A stretch of DNA of 64,000 nucleotides from the NCBI GenBank assembly GCA_025765615.1, contig JAIVFJ010000156.1, forward strand, positions 94,670 to 158,669, in the 5' to 3' direction. This document shows positions 1 to 9,923 of this stretch, one piece after another. The first letter of the stretch is position 1, and each line of letters starts with the position of its first letter. The position numbers and the translations under genes are program-made. The notes beneath the pieces are model-generated. The model was not told the origin of the DNA. It searched no databases and worked only from the letters and a program-made list of their open reading frames with translations. This stretch comes from Zopfochytrium polystomum (taxonomy: Eukaryota; Chytridiomycota; Chytridiomycetes; Chytridiales; Chytridiaceae).

Positions 1-103
1 CGATGATTGGGAACTATGGAAAAGAGCATAGAGAACAAGAAAGGCGGATATTTAAAAAACGGCCGGCTGTACTATGAATCCAAACACCAAAGCACCTCAG
101 TTT

Positions 104-1310
104 CTACGCCTGAACACCTTTCGCAGCATGAACGGTGATCGTTCCAAGGAGGGGGAACAAAGGTGTTGCAATGACTGGAGCGTAAATCACCACTCGAGCA
201 TCATACTTGCCGAGCGGCAAGCGGGCGTCGCCTCCACCTCCGCCGACAGCAAGTGTCGGCGCGAAGCGAATCACCACGGGAGGCGCTCGAAGCGGGACCA
301 AGAGATTGGTTTTGACGGATCCATCGGGGTACGCTGACGTAACGACGATCTCTTCCGAGTATGCATAGTCGGTGTGGGTGGCGCGGTCAATGGTTACGTT
401 GGGCAACGCGCCATGGCACACTCGGAAACTCAGACGCATGTTGGCACTGATGGCCACGGACAGCTGAGGAGTTTCAGGCAAGATGCTGTCGATGACGAAG
501 GAGAACTTGGTTTGGCCAACCAATATGTTCGAAAGCTTGAACTCGCTCTGCAAAAGGGGACGTTCTTTGCAGACTGTCTGGGTTAAAGCAGCGCCAATGA
601 GTTCAGGGATATCGCCCAAGTAGGGGGCTAAAGGCAAAAATACCAAGGTTTTTCGGAAGGCCGCTTGGATCGAACGGAAAGTGCAAGCCGGAGTCTTTGA
701 CATCAGGAGAGTTTGCTGGTAGAGATTCTGCGGCGAGCGGTCTGAGGGCATGGTCATGCTGAAAAGTGAAATCGAAAGAGAATGGGGAGGACAATGCGGA
801 CGGCGACGAAACAGAGCTTCGACTGGAACTGGAGGAGTAAGTGTCGAGAATACCGATTTCTGTTCCAGGAGCCATCCGAGCTCCAACGAGTATAGAGGCA
901 TTCGAACTCCTCCGCTCCTGGCCCGAGAAGGAGGCCGAGTCTATGCCACTGTTGGAATCTACCATTACCAGATCCCAATTAGAACCTCCATCGCTACCCT
1001 GATGAGTAGGCTCATCCGCCATGGAACGTGCGCCAGTATCCACAAAGGCCGGGAGCGATAGTTCCAGTGAAAAGCCACAGAGTCTTGGGCATCTGAAAGG
1101 GCAAATGGTGCCTGGATCGGCCGAATGAAGCGATTGGACGAGATTCTTGATGGATTTCAAGTCGATATGATGGCCGCACTTTGGGCAACCGACTCTGTAG
1201 TTCTTCGATTCGTTGTAGAAGCAGCCCCCGGGGAACTTCGAGCTGACCAAGTCGGCTGCGGGTCCGGAACAGAATTTGTTGAGTAGACGACGCAATCTCT
1301 CCGCCTCCAT
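104..1310 (-). CDS. hypothetical protein with a cysteine-pair motif
   Basis: I do not recognise the family. A good model is two exons, 1310-802 and 758-104, joined in frame (phase 2) by a 43-nt GT-AG intron (759-801, acceptor TTTTCAG), giving 387 aa. An upstream ATG at 1418 would add 36 residues. The N-terminal part has a possible zinc-binding set: VGCPKCGHH, then CPFRCPRLCG about 35 residues later. A serine-rich linker follows. The C-terminal half (after the intron) is a mixed, probably beta-rich globular region with a glycine run (VGGGGGD) between strands. No signal peptide or membrane segment is obvious. It lies head-to-head with the gene at 1433, so the two promoters must overlap. Without the intron the frame breaks around 750-800, so the splice is inferred, not proven. 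Confidence 0.55.
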
Positions 1311-1432
1311 TTGCCGGCGTGCAAGAGCAAAGGGCCGTGGGACGAAAGATAGTGCTTCGAGATGGAAAAACGAGTGGAGGGTTGGTTGGCGGTGGCTTAG
1401 TTTCGTTCGAGGTGGCACCAGCGGAAACTCGG

Positions 1433-2221
1433 ATGACCTCCGGCACGGCCGGCTTTCCGTTCCTGCGCATTCCAGGCCATGTCCAGATGACCATCCTGCG
1501 CTTTACCAACCTGCGCGTCGCCGGCCTCCTGCCGATCTACGACATGCGTCACTCCACCATTGATGGCTTCCGCATCCACTCCTCTGCCAACCGCCTCTCC
1601 ACCGAGCTGCTCCTGGTCTCTCGCGGCGTTCGCGAAATGTCCTTGGCGATCCTCTGGGGCGAGAACCAGTTCGTCCTCCTCTGCGACCCAGGCGGAGCCT
1701 TGGCGTTCCTCCAAGCACAACCGCTTTCGTCCCTGCACCGCATCCGCCATCTGGACCTCCAACTGGCAGGTGAAGGCGAAGGCGGATCGTTGTCTTGGCT
1801 AGGCGGCTGGGAGTCTCTCGCTGCGTTCATCGTAGTGTCACTGAACACCTCTCAACTGCACCTCGGACTTGATGACGGGGATATGTACAGCAATCTGGAA
1901 GGTACCCAGGAAGAACTGATCCAGACCCTGCTGAATTACCGTTCGATAGTGCGGTGCTTCCACCGGCACTTCTCTGGACGGTCATTGGCGAGCTTTCATG
2001 TGTACTGGTGTTGCTTCTTCTGGCACGAGGAAGAGTGTGAGAAGTACGTAATGGGCGAGTCCTACGACAGCCTCGCGCAGACGGGAAAGATTCATTATAC
2101 GAAACGAAGATATTACAATCCCCACGAACAGAGGGCCGGCAGTGAAGAAGCAATGAAGGATCGAGGAATGGCGAAAGAAGTCGTAGACCGAGCAATATGG
2201 GCGTGGGACAGAGACGATTGA
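1433..2221 (+). CDS. fungal F-box-like/2EXR-type hypothetical protein
   Basis: Single-exon frame of 262 aa; I start at the ATG at 1433 because homologous character begins just after it. The N-terminus follows the common fungal pattern of an F-box-like helix (PFLRIPGHVQMTILRF), then a block reading LLLVSRGVREMSLAILWGEN, close to the 'LLLTCRQIYxEALPILYGENTF' signature of fungal 2EXR/F-box-like proteins. A segment RIRHLDLQL suggests a short solvent-exposed strand region as in those proteins. The function of this family is unknown; a substrate-adaptor role is only inference. The C-terminal third is charged and not recognised. It is divergent from the gene ending at 104, with about 120 bp between the preferred starts. 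Confidence 0.55.
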   Translation: MTSGTAGFPFLRIPGHVQMTILRFTNLRVAGLLPIYDMRHSTIDGFRIHSSANRLSTELLLVSRGVREMSLAILWGENQFVLLCDPGGALAFLQAQPLSSLHRIRHLDLQLAGEGEGGSLSWLGGWESLAAFIVVSLNTSQLHLGLDDGDMYSNLEGTQEELIQTLLNYRSIVRCFHRHFSGRSLASFHVYWCCFFWHEEECEKYVMGESYDSLAQTGKIHYTKRRYYNPHEQRAGSEEAMKDRGMAKEVVDRAIWAWDRDD

Positions 2222-2770
2222 CTTTGGCACTTTGCCCCCGTCTCCGTTTTCGACTCGGAATGCCAACACGGCCCCGAAAAACGCGTAGGGGAGCGGCTGG
2301 CGGGACGGCAAAGGCGAAAGTGATTTCTCAACAATGTGGATGAGAGCTGGAATAGTCGGTCGACATCCCATCGTGAAGCTTCTATGCCCAATGATGGAGC
2401 AGAGCTTGAAATCTTAAAAGTGAGGATCGCCGCTACGTGCACTTGAATTACTCAATTTCTGCGACCGGTTGCCTCCCCCGACCTGTTCAACCGCACCAAG
2501 CAACCAGCACGGGACTTTCCTTTTCATGCAAGCCCAGACTTGACTTCAAAACTCTTCCACCTCCACGCCAGCAGTGTACAGAAAGCCACCGCGTCATCTG
2601 CTGAATTTCAACTACACGGATGCCGGGTAAGATCCTGCCACGGTGATGCTGCCACGGTGGCCCCCGTCTCCTGCTACAATCTCGCTTGTCACGTATCCAC
2701 GTCACAGTCCTTTCTGTGATGAACCCCGTCCACGAGTGATTGAGTGGGACACCTGAACCCAGGCCCCTGG

Positions 2771-2865
2771 TTCAACGTCAAAGGAGGGGCCAATCACCTT
2801 GCGCCAAACGCGAACACTTCGTTTTTCCACGACAACACTTTACCACAATCACCAGATATAAAAAG
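2771..2865 (+). promoter_or_regulatory. BiP promoter: ERSE-like element and TATA box
   Basis: A TATA box (TATAAAAAG, 2857-2865) sits about 125 bp before the BiP ATG. Upstream at 2790-2808 is CCAAT, then nine bases, then CCAAA, which differs by two bases from the mammalian ER stress element CCAAT-N9-CCACG. At 2771-2780 the complement reads TGACGTTGAA, close to a CRE/UPRE-like TGACGT core. Both are plausible unfolded-protein-response sites given the gene they precede. The TATA assignment is visible; the stress-element reading is inference from near matches. Confidence 0.4.
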
Positions 2866-2987
2866 CACTTGAGTTTCCCGAACATCCAGACGAATATTCG
2901 CCCTCCTCCTCTACCGCTTTCGCTATTTCTCGCTGCTGTCACACGCTATACGATCTACCTGTTCGCCCCTCCAGATAATCGTCTGTG

Positions 2988-5292
2988 ATGCTCGACTTGG
3001 AAGCTTCAAAGGCAGCCGCACAGCAGAAGCCGCAGAGGCATCGCTCTTCCGCAATGCGCAGAGGGTTCAAGAAGCGGCACCGACAACCCGCTTCCAAGAG
3101 GGCTTTCCTCACCTCCCTTGTCGTCTTGGCGTTCGCTTTCTTCGGATTGCTATTCTTCGTCGGTCTCTGCTTTGGTGCGCAGGCTCGAAGCACAGGAGAC
3201 AGGGGACCCGTCATCGGAATCGACTTGGGCACAACCTACAGGTGCGTGTTCGACGCAAATTTCGCTTATTTCCAACCTCCAGTTCCTCTCCCCCAACGTC
3301 CAGCTTCGTATGCTCACTAATTTTTTAAAACACAGCTGCGTCGGCGTCTACAGGGACGGCCGCGCCGAAATAATCGCCAACGATCAGGGCCACCGCACCA
3401 CACCATCCTACGTCGCCTTCACCGAAGGAGAGCGTCTCATTGGCGACGCTGCAAAAAACCAGGCGGCCACAAACCCCACCAACACCGTCTTTGACGTGAA
3501 GCGACTCATCGGTCGGAAGTTCGACGACCCCGACCTGCAGAGCGATCTGCGGCACTTGCCCTTCAAGGTCGTCGCCGGACAAGGCGGGAAACCTTTCGTG
3601 CAGCTGCAGGTGGACGAAGAGGAGCGGTTGTTTGCACCGGAGGAGATTTCGGCCATGGTGCTGCAGAAGATGAAGGAGACGGCTGAGAGCTATCTGGGCG
3701 AGAAAGTCACCCATGCTGGTAAAGTGAAAGTTCTTGCTCAATCAAAATGCTCTTCCCTGGAATTACTTAGTCTTTAACTTGTCTTTGAATTTTCTTCTCA
3801 AAACCAACTCTCCCTAGTCATCACCGTTCCCGCCTATTTCAACGATGCCCAGCGCCAAGCGACCAAAGACGCCGGCGCCATCGCCGGCCTCAACGTCTCG
3901 CGCATCATCAACGAGCCCACCGCCGCCGCCCTCGCCTACGGCCTCAACAAGGACGTGGAAGGCGAGCGCAACATCCTCGTCTTCGATCTAGGCGGCGGCA
4001 CCCTCGACGTCAGCGTGCTGACGCTGGACCAAGGCTTGTTCCAGGTCCGCGCAACCCACGGCGACACGCACCTCGGCGGCGAGGACTTTGACAACCGCCT
4101 CGTCGACCACCTCGCCGCGCTGCACCGCGCCGCGACCGGCGCCGACTGCCGCAGCGACGCGCGCGCCATGGGACGGCTGAAGCGCGAGGCGGAAAAGGCG
4201 AAGCGCGCGCTGTCCTCGCAGACCGCCGTGCGGGTCGAGCTGGACGCGCTGATGTCGGGTGGCGGAGGTGGCGACAACGACTTTACGGCCACCGTGACGC
4301 GGGCAAAGTTTGAGGAGCTCGGCGCGGACCTGTTTGCTCGGCTTCTGGGGCCCTTGGAGCGGGTGCTTCGTGACGCCAGACTGAAGAAGGCGCAGATCGA
4401 CGAGGTGGTGCTCGTCGGCGGTTCGACGCGGATCCCGCGGGTGGTGCGGATGCTCGAGGACTTTTTCGGCGGGAAGAAGGCCAGCAGGGGAGTCAACCCG
4501 GACGAAGCGGTCGCGCTCGGGGCGGCGGTTCAAGCTGGGATTCTGATGGGGATGGACGGCAGCGAGAAAATCGTCTTGGTCGACGTGAACCCGCTGACAC
4601 TGGGCATCGAGACGGTCGGTGGGGCGATGACGAAGCTCATCCCGCGCAACACGCAGGTTCCGACGAAAAAGTCGCAGACGTTTTCGACGGCTGCGGACAA
4701 CCAAGAGACCGTCCTGATAAAGGTGTTTGAGGGCGAGCGTCCGCTCACCAAGGACAACAACCTTCTCGGTCGCTTTGAGCTCACCGGCATCCCGCCCGCC
4801 CCGCGAGGGGTGCCGCAGATCGAAGTCACCTTTGAGCTTGACGTGAACGGCATCCTGCGGGTTTCGGCGGGTGACAGAGCCACCGGCAAGTCCGAGTCCA
4901 TCACTATCAGCAGCAACAAGCTTAGCCTGTCCCAGGACGAAATCGACCGGATGATACAGCAGGCTGAAGAGTTTGCAGAGCAGGACAAAATTCTTCGCGA
5001 CACCATTGACGCCAAGAATGCTCTCGAAGCTTACGTCTACACCGTGGAGCAGCAGGTGTCGGACGAGGACAAGCTTGGGAGCAAAATTAGTGATAACGAC
5101 AGGCAAACCATTTTGGATGCCACCAAGAATGCTGTCGAGTGGTTGGAGTTGCGCGGAACATCAGTCACGAGGGATGAGTTGGACGCGCGGCGGGTGGAGT
5201 TGGAGAGTATTGTGAACCCAATCGTGTCCAAGATGTACAGTAGTGAACCTTACCATGAAAGTGATGAGGCCTCAGCCCACGACGAGCTGTAG
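2988..5292 (+). CDS. KAR2: ER-lumenal Hsp70 chaperone BiP/Kar2
   Basis: Three exons, 2988-3241, 3336-3718 and 3818-5292, give 703 aa. The splices restore TTYSCVGVY and [15 protein letters not shown] exactly. An ATP-driven chaperone of the ER lumen that binds nascent and unfolded proteins. The ATPase domain shows [21 protein letters not shown] and [10 protein letters not shown]; the substrate-binding domain and helical lid follow ([13 protein letters not shown] core, then [13 protein letters not shown]). The protein ends in HDEL, the fungal ER-retrieval signal, after an acidic SDEASA stretch. The hydrophobic signal segment ([19 protein letters not shown]) is preceded by an unusually long basic leader of about 40 residues; a start at the in-frame ATG 3054 would shorten this to about 20. 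Intron 1 has a CTCACTAAT branch site. Upstream sequence carries a TATA box and an ERSE-like site. Confidence 0.97.
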
Positions 5293-5357
5293 CCTGCGCC
5301 ATGAGTTTTGCGCCAGTATTAGCCCTCTTATGCATTTTTGTTCCACTCAAAGTGGAA

Positions 5358-5363
5358 AATAAA
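5358..5363 (+). terminator. polyadenylation signal AATAAA of BiP
   Basis: AATAAA lies 66 bp after the BiP stop codon, just past a short inverted repeat (CCACTCAAAGTGG). Position and motif fit a 3'-end processing signal; no cleavage site can be seen directly. Confidence 0.5.
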
Positions 5364-5610
5364 ACCCGTCCTTGAACATTCGCATGACTGATTGAAGAGG
5401 CTAAGAAATAACAAGAAAATGACTGCGTTAAAAAAAACAGCGAATGGTTTCCTAACTAGAATAGAGTATTGCGGATTGAAGTCCAGTCCTTTTGCCCCAC
5501 TCAATAAACAAAGAGAAACATCAAGCGCGCCAACTGCCGCAAACCATATCGCCCTCCAAGTTCAGTGACACGAGGAATGCTTGGACAGCAACCTCATCGC
5601 CCAGCGACCA

Positions 5611-5850
5611 TTCACGCCCGCGGTAGCCCCCTCAACCGCGGCGAGTCCGCGCTGCTCGGGGCGAACGTCCGCGCCGAGTCGACGGTCAAGAACGACGTGC
5701 AGGAATTCACCGCAGTGGAGGGCGGCAACCGCGACGTTGTCAAGGTGCTGCTGGCCGCGCCAGGCGGCGTCGTCGACCTCTGCCCGTCACGACCGCACCG
5801 TTCACGCCGCTGACGCTCGCCGTCGAGCTCGTCCCCGCCCATGCCTGGCC
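5611..5850 (+). pseudogene. ankyrin-repeat gene relic
   Basis: A short frame reads LLGANVRAESTVKNDV followed by TAVEGGNRDVVKVLLA, which is an ankyrin repeat (consensus TPLxxAxxxGHxxVVxxLLxxGA). The frame stops soon after, but another frame at about 5785-5830 reads TPFTPLTLAVELV-like sequence (TPLTLAVE), the start of a next repeat. No start codon context, continuing repeats or C-terminus can be built. I read it as a decayed fragment of an ankyrin gene. Confidence is moderate because it rests on roughly one and a half repeats. Confidence 0.42.
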
Positions 5851-7528
5851 CGATTGGAGGAAACATCGCTGCAAATGCGCATTTCGCTGCAAGAAGCCTA
5901 ATTCCGCTTGCCGCCATACAAGGCGCGTAACAGGAGCAAAACCGACAGTTCCTGCCCTTGCTCTGCACCACCGAAATCGCGAAAGTTGCAGTCGCCGCAG
6001 CTGCTAGTAGCCGTTTCACAACACGTTTGCGGCGTTGGTGTTTTGTTCTCGCTTCATATGCTTCTCGGTGCTCTCTTTGCGATCATTTTTAATCAGATAG
6101 TGAGCAACCGGACGTTGATTGTGAGCAAATTCTCTAATAGGCATCGACTAGGAAAGTGATCGTGCAAGCTCTGTAGCAATTGACAGCACGCGGGGAGCAC
6201 GGTCACGAGGGAGAACGTCCGCGAAAGAGTGGGGCGGTGGGTGGTGGGTGGTGGGAGCGGGAAGTGGGAGCGGGAAGTAGGCGAGGGGGGATATTAGAAA
6301 AAACTGTGTGTGTGAATGGGGGACGATCGAATTGGGCTTCTGCTGGGGTTGGTCGAAATTCTCCAAGAATGTACATGTCGTGGAACCTTCCGCATTGCTG
6401 CAGGATTGCGGACAAAATGCTGCAATTACGAAAACAGTTTTTTTTACTTGCTGAGGAAAACTATTTGAACAACTATTCCACTAGAAGTTTGTTTTGTGTG
6501 GTTGTAATTGTTATTGGATCAATGAATGACCGTCCCAATTTTTAAAAAAAATTCGCAGTCCATCTGCACGCTCTGGAGCAAAAGTGCACAAGTGAAGTGA
6601 AGTGCACTACTGAGGTGAAAGTGCAATTCTCAAGTGCAAGTGCGCAAGTGCGCTCCAGTTATCCCTCATGAATCAGTCGGTCTGCCGCGAAAAGAAATAA
6701 TGACCATGTCAAGAATGCCTAGGAGCGTGCATGTAGACAGACAGACTCGGTTCAAACTCCGACATGAAGCAACCGACCACAAACAACCTCGATAACAAGA
6801 TGGCTGCAGCCCCTGGGGATGGTTTTCCAACAACGCCAGGAAGATGAAAGAAGTAGAGCCTCCGGACGCGACTTTCGGAAGAGCGCCACACAGTCTCGAT
6901 TTTCTTCCGTAGTGCAGTTCCACAAAAGGAACTTAGCTGGCCAGAGGGAGAGCACGATTTCTGTAATTAATCACATCAAGCTTCAAGATTGAAAGCAGTT
7001 TGTGCTTGAGGACCTCTAGGGCTCCGTCGTCATTCCAATCTTGCTGCAACGGCAGTGCTCCGGAGCGCCTCTGCACGACAACCATCGGCGCCTAGACCGT
7101 CGCCCTCGATGGAGTCGGCCCAGCTCCTCCACTCTCGACGTGTACGCGACTCCTCAGTGGAACATCAACGCCCCCCTGGCGCGATCCGCCCAGCCAATCG
7201 GGCACTGGTGGAAACCAATTCAGGGGGGGCTCCCTTTCCTGTTTGCCAGTTGATACAACGAGAACAAAATTGTCTCAAGTCGGCCCTACCAGGACGTAGG
7301 ACATGGAGCACAGGAGTTCTGCTCCTCGCCAACGGCATGTCACTGCTGGACATCTTTCAACTTCCGCACTACGTCTTCTACCTCATCATGATGTGCGTGC
7401 CTAACTCCTCTGGTTCAATCTTCCCCTCCTCCCCTTCCCCAACCCCTCTCTTTCCTTTCATAACGTTTGCTAATATTATTACGTCCTGTGTCCTGTGGAA
7501 CCTAATACGCCCGTAACCGGAATCCATC
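5851..7528. other. intergenic stretch with low complexity and short open frames
   Basis: No gene can be supported. 6230-6290 is a G-rich region of GTGGTGGG and GGGAAGTGGGAGC repeats. 6585-6656 holds an imperfect AAGTGC/AAGTGA tandem. An open frame at 7055-7516 (+) has ordinary amino-acid composition but no recognisable domain; a second overlapping frame (7041-7253) is equally open, so neither is convincing. Confidence 0.3.
6585..6656. repeat. short degenerate tandem of AAGTGC/AAGTGAAGTG units
   Basis: The hexamer-like words GTGCAC, AAGTGA, AAGTGC and CAAGTGCG recur about ten times in 70 bases. It looks like a degenerate tandem rather than coding sequence. Confidence 0.45.
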
Positions 7529-7890
7529 TCACAGCACGAGCCTCATTGTCCAGCTTGTGTGGTCGACATTGTATCCTTCAAAGTCGGTGATTCCAAAGCT
7601 GTCGACCTTGGTCGGGTTTCCGCCGGGATGCTTCCCAAAGACGAATATTTTTTGTCCTTGCACAACTCCAATTCCGCGACGCGACGCCGAAGGAGGGGGG
7701 GGAAGGATGAACGGTGACTGAAACAAACAAGAAAAGAAGGTGATGCGATGATAATTGCACTCACTGTCCTCGAATAAAACGCGTCGCCAGCCGATATGGT
7801 ACGGGCAGCGGTAGCTTCGGCGAACCTATCGTCCACCTCCCCACGCAGCCTCCCCGTCAGCGTCATCGAGCCGCCCGCTCCTCGCACCAT
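7529..7890 (-). CDS. small hypothetical protein, two exons
   Basis: Two open stretches on the minus strand, 7890-7765 and 7717-7529, join in phase 0 through a clean 47-nt intron (GTGAGT...TTTCAG, 7718-7764), giving 104 aa. The joined protein reads GDAFYSRT then SPFILPPPPS, and ends in a natural-looking segment (KIFVFGKHPGGN, SFGITDFEGYNVDH, TSWTMRLVL). No family is recognised and no signal peptide is seen. The first codon is uncertain: the frame is closed a few codons upstream, but a possible acceptor (AAACAG) there leaves room for another exon. It is divergent from the F-box/WD40 gene that begins at 8070. The strong intron signals are the main support. Confidence 0.42.
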
Positions 7891-8069
7891 CGCGACCCAC
7901 TCTGTTTGTTCGTCAGCGTCAGCAAGTCACCATTTCGGTGCACGCGCATCCCTCCCTGCACCAGTTGTTTTACCGCTCGACAGGCGACTCGGTCAATATA
8001 CTGGATCGCGCCCCTTTTGTCCAGATATCCGGTCACTGCTTGGCTGCGCCACAGTGTTTGCTCTCCACA

Positions 8070-9531
8070 ATGAGCAGCTCCCCCGATCGCGCCATCCACT
8101 ACGAAGCCATCCCAGGCCGCGACAGCTCCGTCGCAGCTGAAGCCGTAGCAACGCAATCTCACTCCACCCGATCTTGTGATGAGGCCAGCGATCTCCTCTC
8201 TCGCCTCCCTTCCGAGATCACCGACCGCATCATCGCATCCATCGCCGACCACCGCTCCCTCGTTCGATTGTGCTGCGTGTCAAAGCGGTGGTCCTTCCTC
8301 GCCTCCAGTGATGCGCATTGGCGGGCCTTGTTCCTCGCACGGTGGAGATGCCCGCCAGCGCGGGCAACGTCAGAGGAGGTGGTGGTGGGATCGCAAGCCG
8401 GTGGCGATGGAGCCCACGGAATGAGATCCTCCGACGGCAGCAGTAGGAGCAGCAACAGTAGCAGCAGCGAGGGAGGTGCGCCGCTGCCCATCGAAAAAGT
8501 GGCGTGGAAGAAGCTGTACGAGTACCGACTGGCTCTGGAGAAGCGGTGGATGAGTGGGCAGCCAATTGCAAGAGAATTCCCTCTCCAACCCAACATGTAC
8601 ACCAACCACCTCCACCCAGACTTTATCATTACGTGCTCTTCCGAATCCACCGGCAGCGACTGTGCGGTCGTGCAGCGATCAGATTTTCGACTAATTCATA
8701 CCTTTCCGGGACCTCCTGAAACTGTCATCCAAGCCACTGTTAACTCTGAAGGCTCAGCCCTGGTCACAGGAACATCGGACTGCGAAGTGCGGGTCTGGGA
8801 CTTGGCGACAGGCCAATGCAAGCTGGCCTTGCACGTTCACCAACACCCTGTCTTTGCCGTTGGCTGGGTTGGCCCTAGTGTCATTTTCACTGTATCCCCA
8901 ACAGAAGCCAAAGTTTGGGACGCTGCTTCCGGGACCCTGCTTCAAACTATTGAAAACGCTCCGTTTAATATCGTCAGCTGGAGTACAAACGGCGACAGTT
9001 TGTTCTCGTTATCAAGGGGCGATGGGGCAGTCCGAATTTGGAATCCCGCAACTGGGAGGTGCGAACGTGTGGTGTTGAAATGGAATCCTGGCTTCAGTTC
9101 GGTGGGAAATGGACTGACTCTTATCAATGCCAAGTATATCGCGGTCAACTGGATCCTTAGTAGGAGCATTCGCGTTTGGGACATCAAGACAGGCGACCTT
9201 GTTTCGACAATCGCAAAGGATGGATATTCATTTGATATGAACGAAAGTTTGCTCTTAAGCTTTACACAGCACCAGATCCGAATGTGGGACATTGGGTCTG
9301 GTTTGATGATACGCTGCGTTGACGTACCTCAAATGAGTATCGGCTATCCCCAAGTCAATAATACTGCCATCTGCTTTTGTGACCTGGTGAGTCATGGAAG
9401 TGGCATCTGTCAGCTGAGTTTCTGCATCTTAATTCGTCATCCATTCTCCATTTTTCTCTTTCAATAAGGATAAAAAAGCCGGGACTTTGCTAGAGTTTGG
9501 TGCTGGTATTCCTTATGCCAATTACTTTTAA
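8070..9531 (+). CDS. F-box/WD40-repeat protein (first paralog)
   Basis: Two exons, 8070-9386 and 9469-9531 (intron GTGAGT...AATAAG), give 459 aa. I start at 8070 (CCACAATG) rather than the upstream in-frame ATG 7938, whose extra residues look non-conserved. The F-box is near residues 30-80 (LLSRLPSEITDRIIASIADH, then LVRLCCVSKRW). A serine-rich linker precedes WD40 blades with repeat ends such as CEVRVWDLATG, EAKVWDAASG, GAVRIWNPATG and SIRVWDIKTG. Proteins with this layout are substrate receptors of SCF ubiquitin ligases: the F-box binds Skp1 and the propeller binds the target. The target is unknown. The last exon supplies DKKAGTLLEFGAGIPYANYF, matching the end of the paralog at 16371-17766. 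Confidence 0.85.
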
Positions 9532-9923
9532 AAATGTTGCGAGAGTATAAGGTCTGACTGTAACAAATGACTATTCAAAATTACTTCCGCAATTGTTGTC
9601 TGCTTCTCTGCTCCGCAAGTCCGACCTTGGCCAAATGCTGGCAGCGGTGGCACCTACGACGCATGGTCATAGTCAGATCCTAAAAGCAAGGTTCTTCAGG
9701 AGAACGTGACGGTAATGACGATGGCTCCCCGCATCAGGCCAACACAGGCCTCCAGCGAGTGGAAGCGGTTTGTCGTGCTGCCTTCACGGCAAACAGACTC
9801 CGGAGATATCGTCAAAAGATCGCTCATATAAGAGCCCTTGTGTTCAACAGAAGGAACGGTAAATGGGGAGAAAACTTTAACTACGTTTATATTCATAGAG
9901 GAGGAATACCAAGCAAATCTAGT
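9532..9923. other. convergent intergenic region
   Basis: About 390 bp between the 3' ends of the F-box/WD40 gene and the minus-strand glycosidase. I see no gene. It should hold both 3' untranslated regions. Confidence 0.5.

Noticed and set aside
3988..5106. 372-codon open frame antisense to BiP
   Set aside because: It mirrors the GC-rich codon usage of BiP exon 3; its sequence is Arg/Leu/His-rich with no domain.
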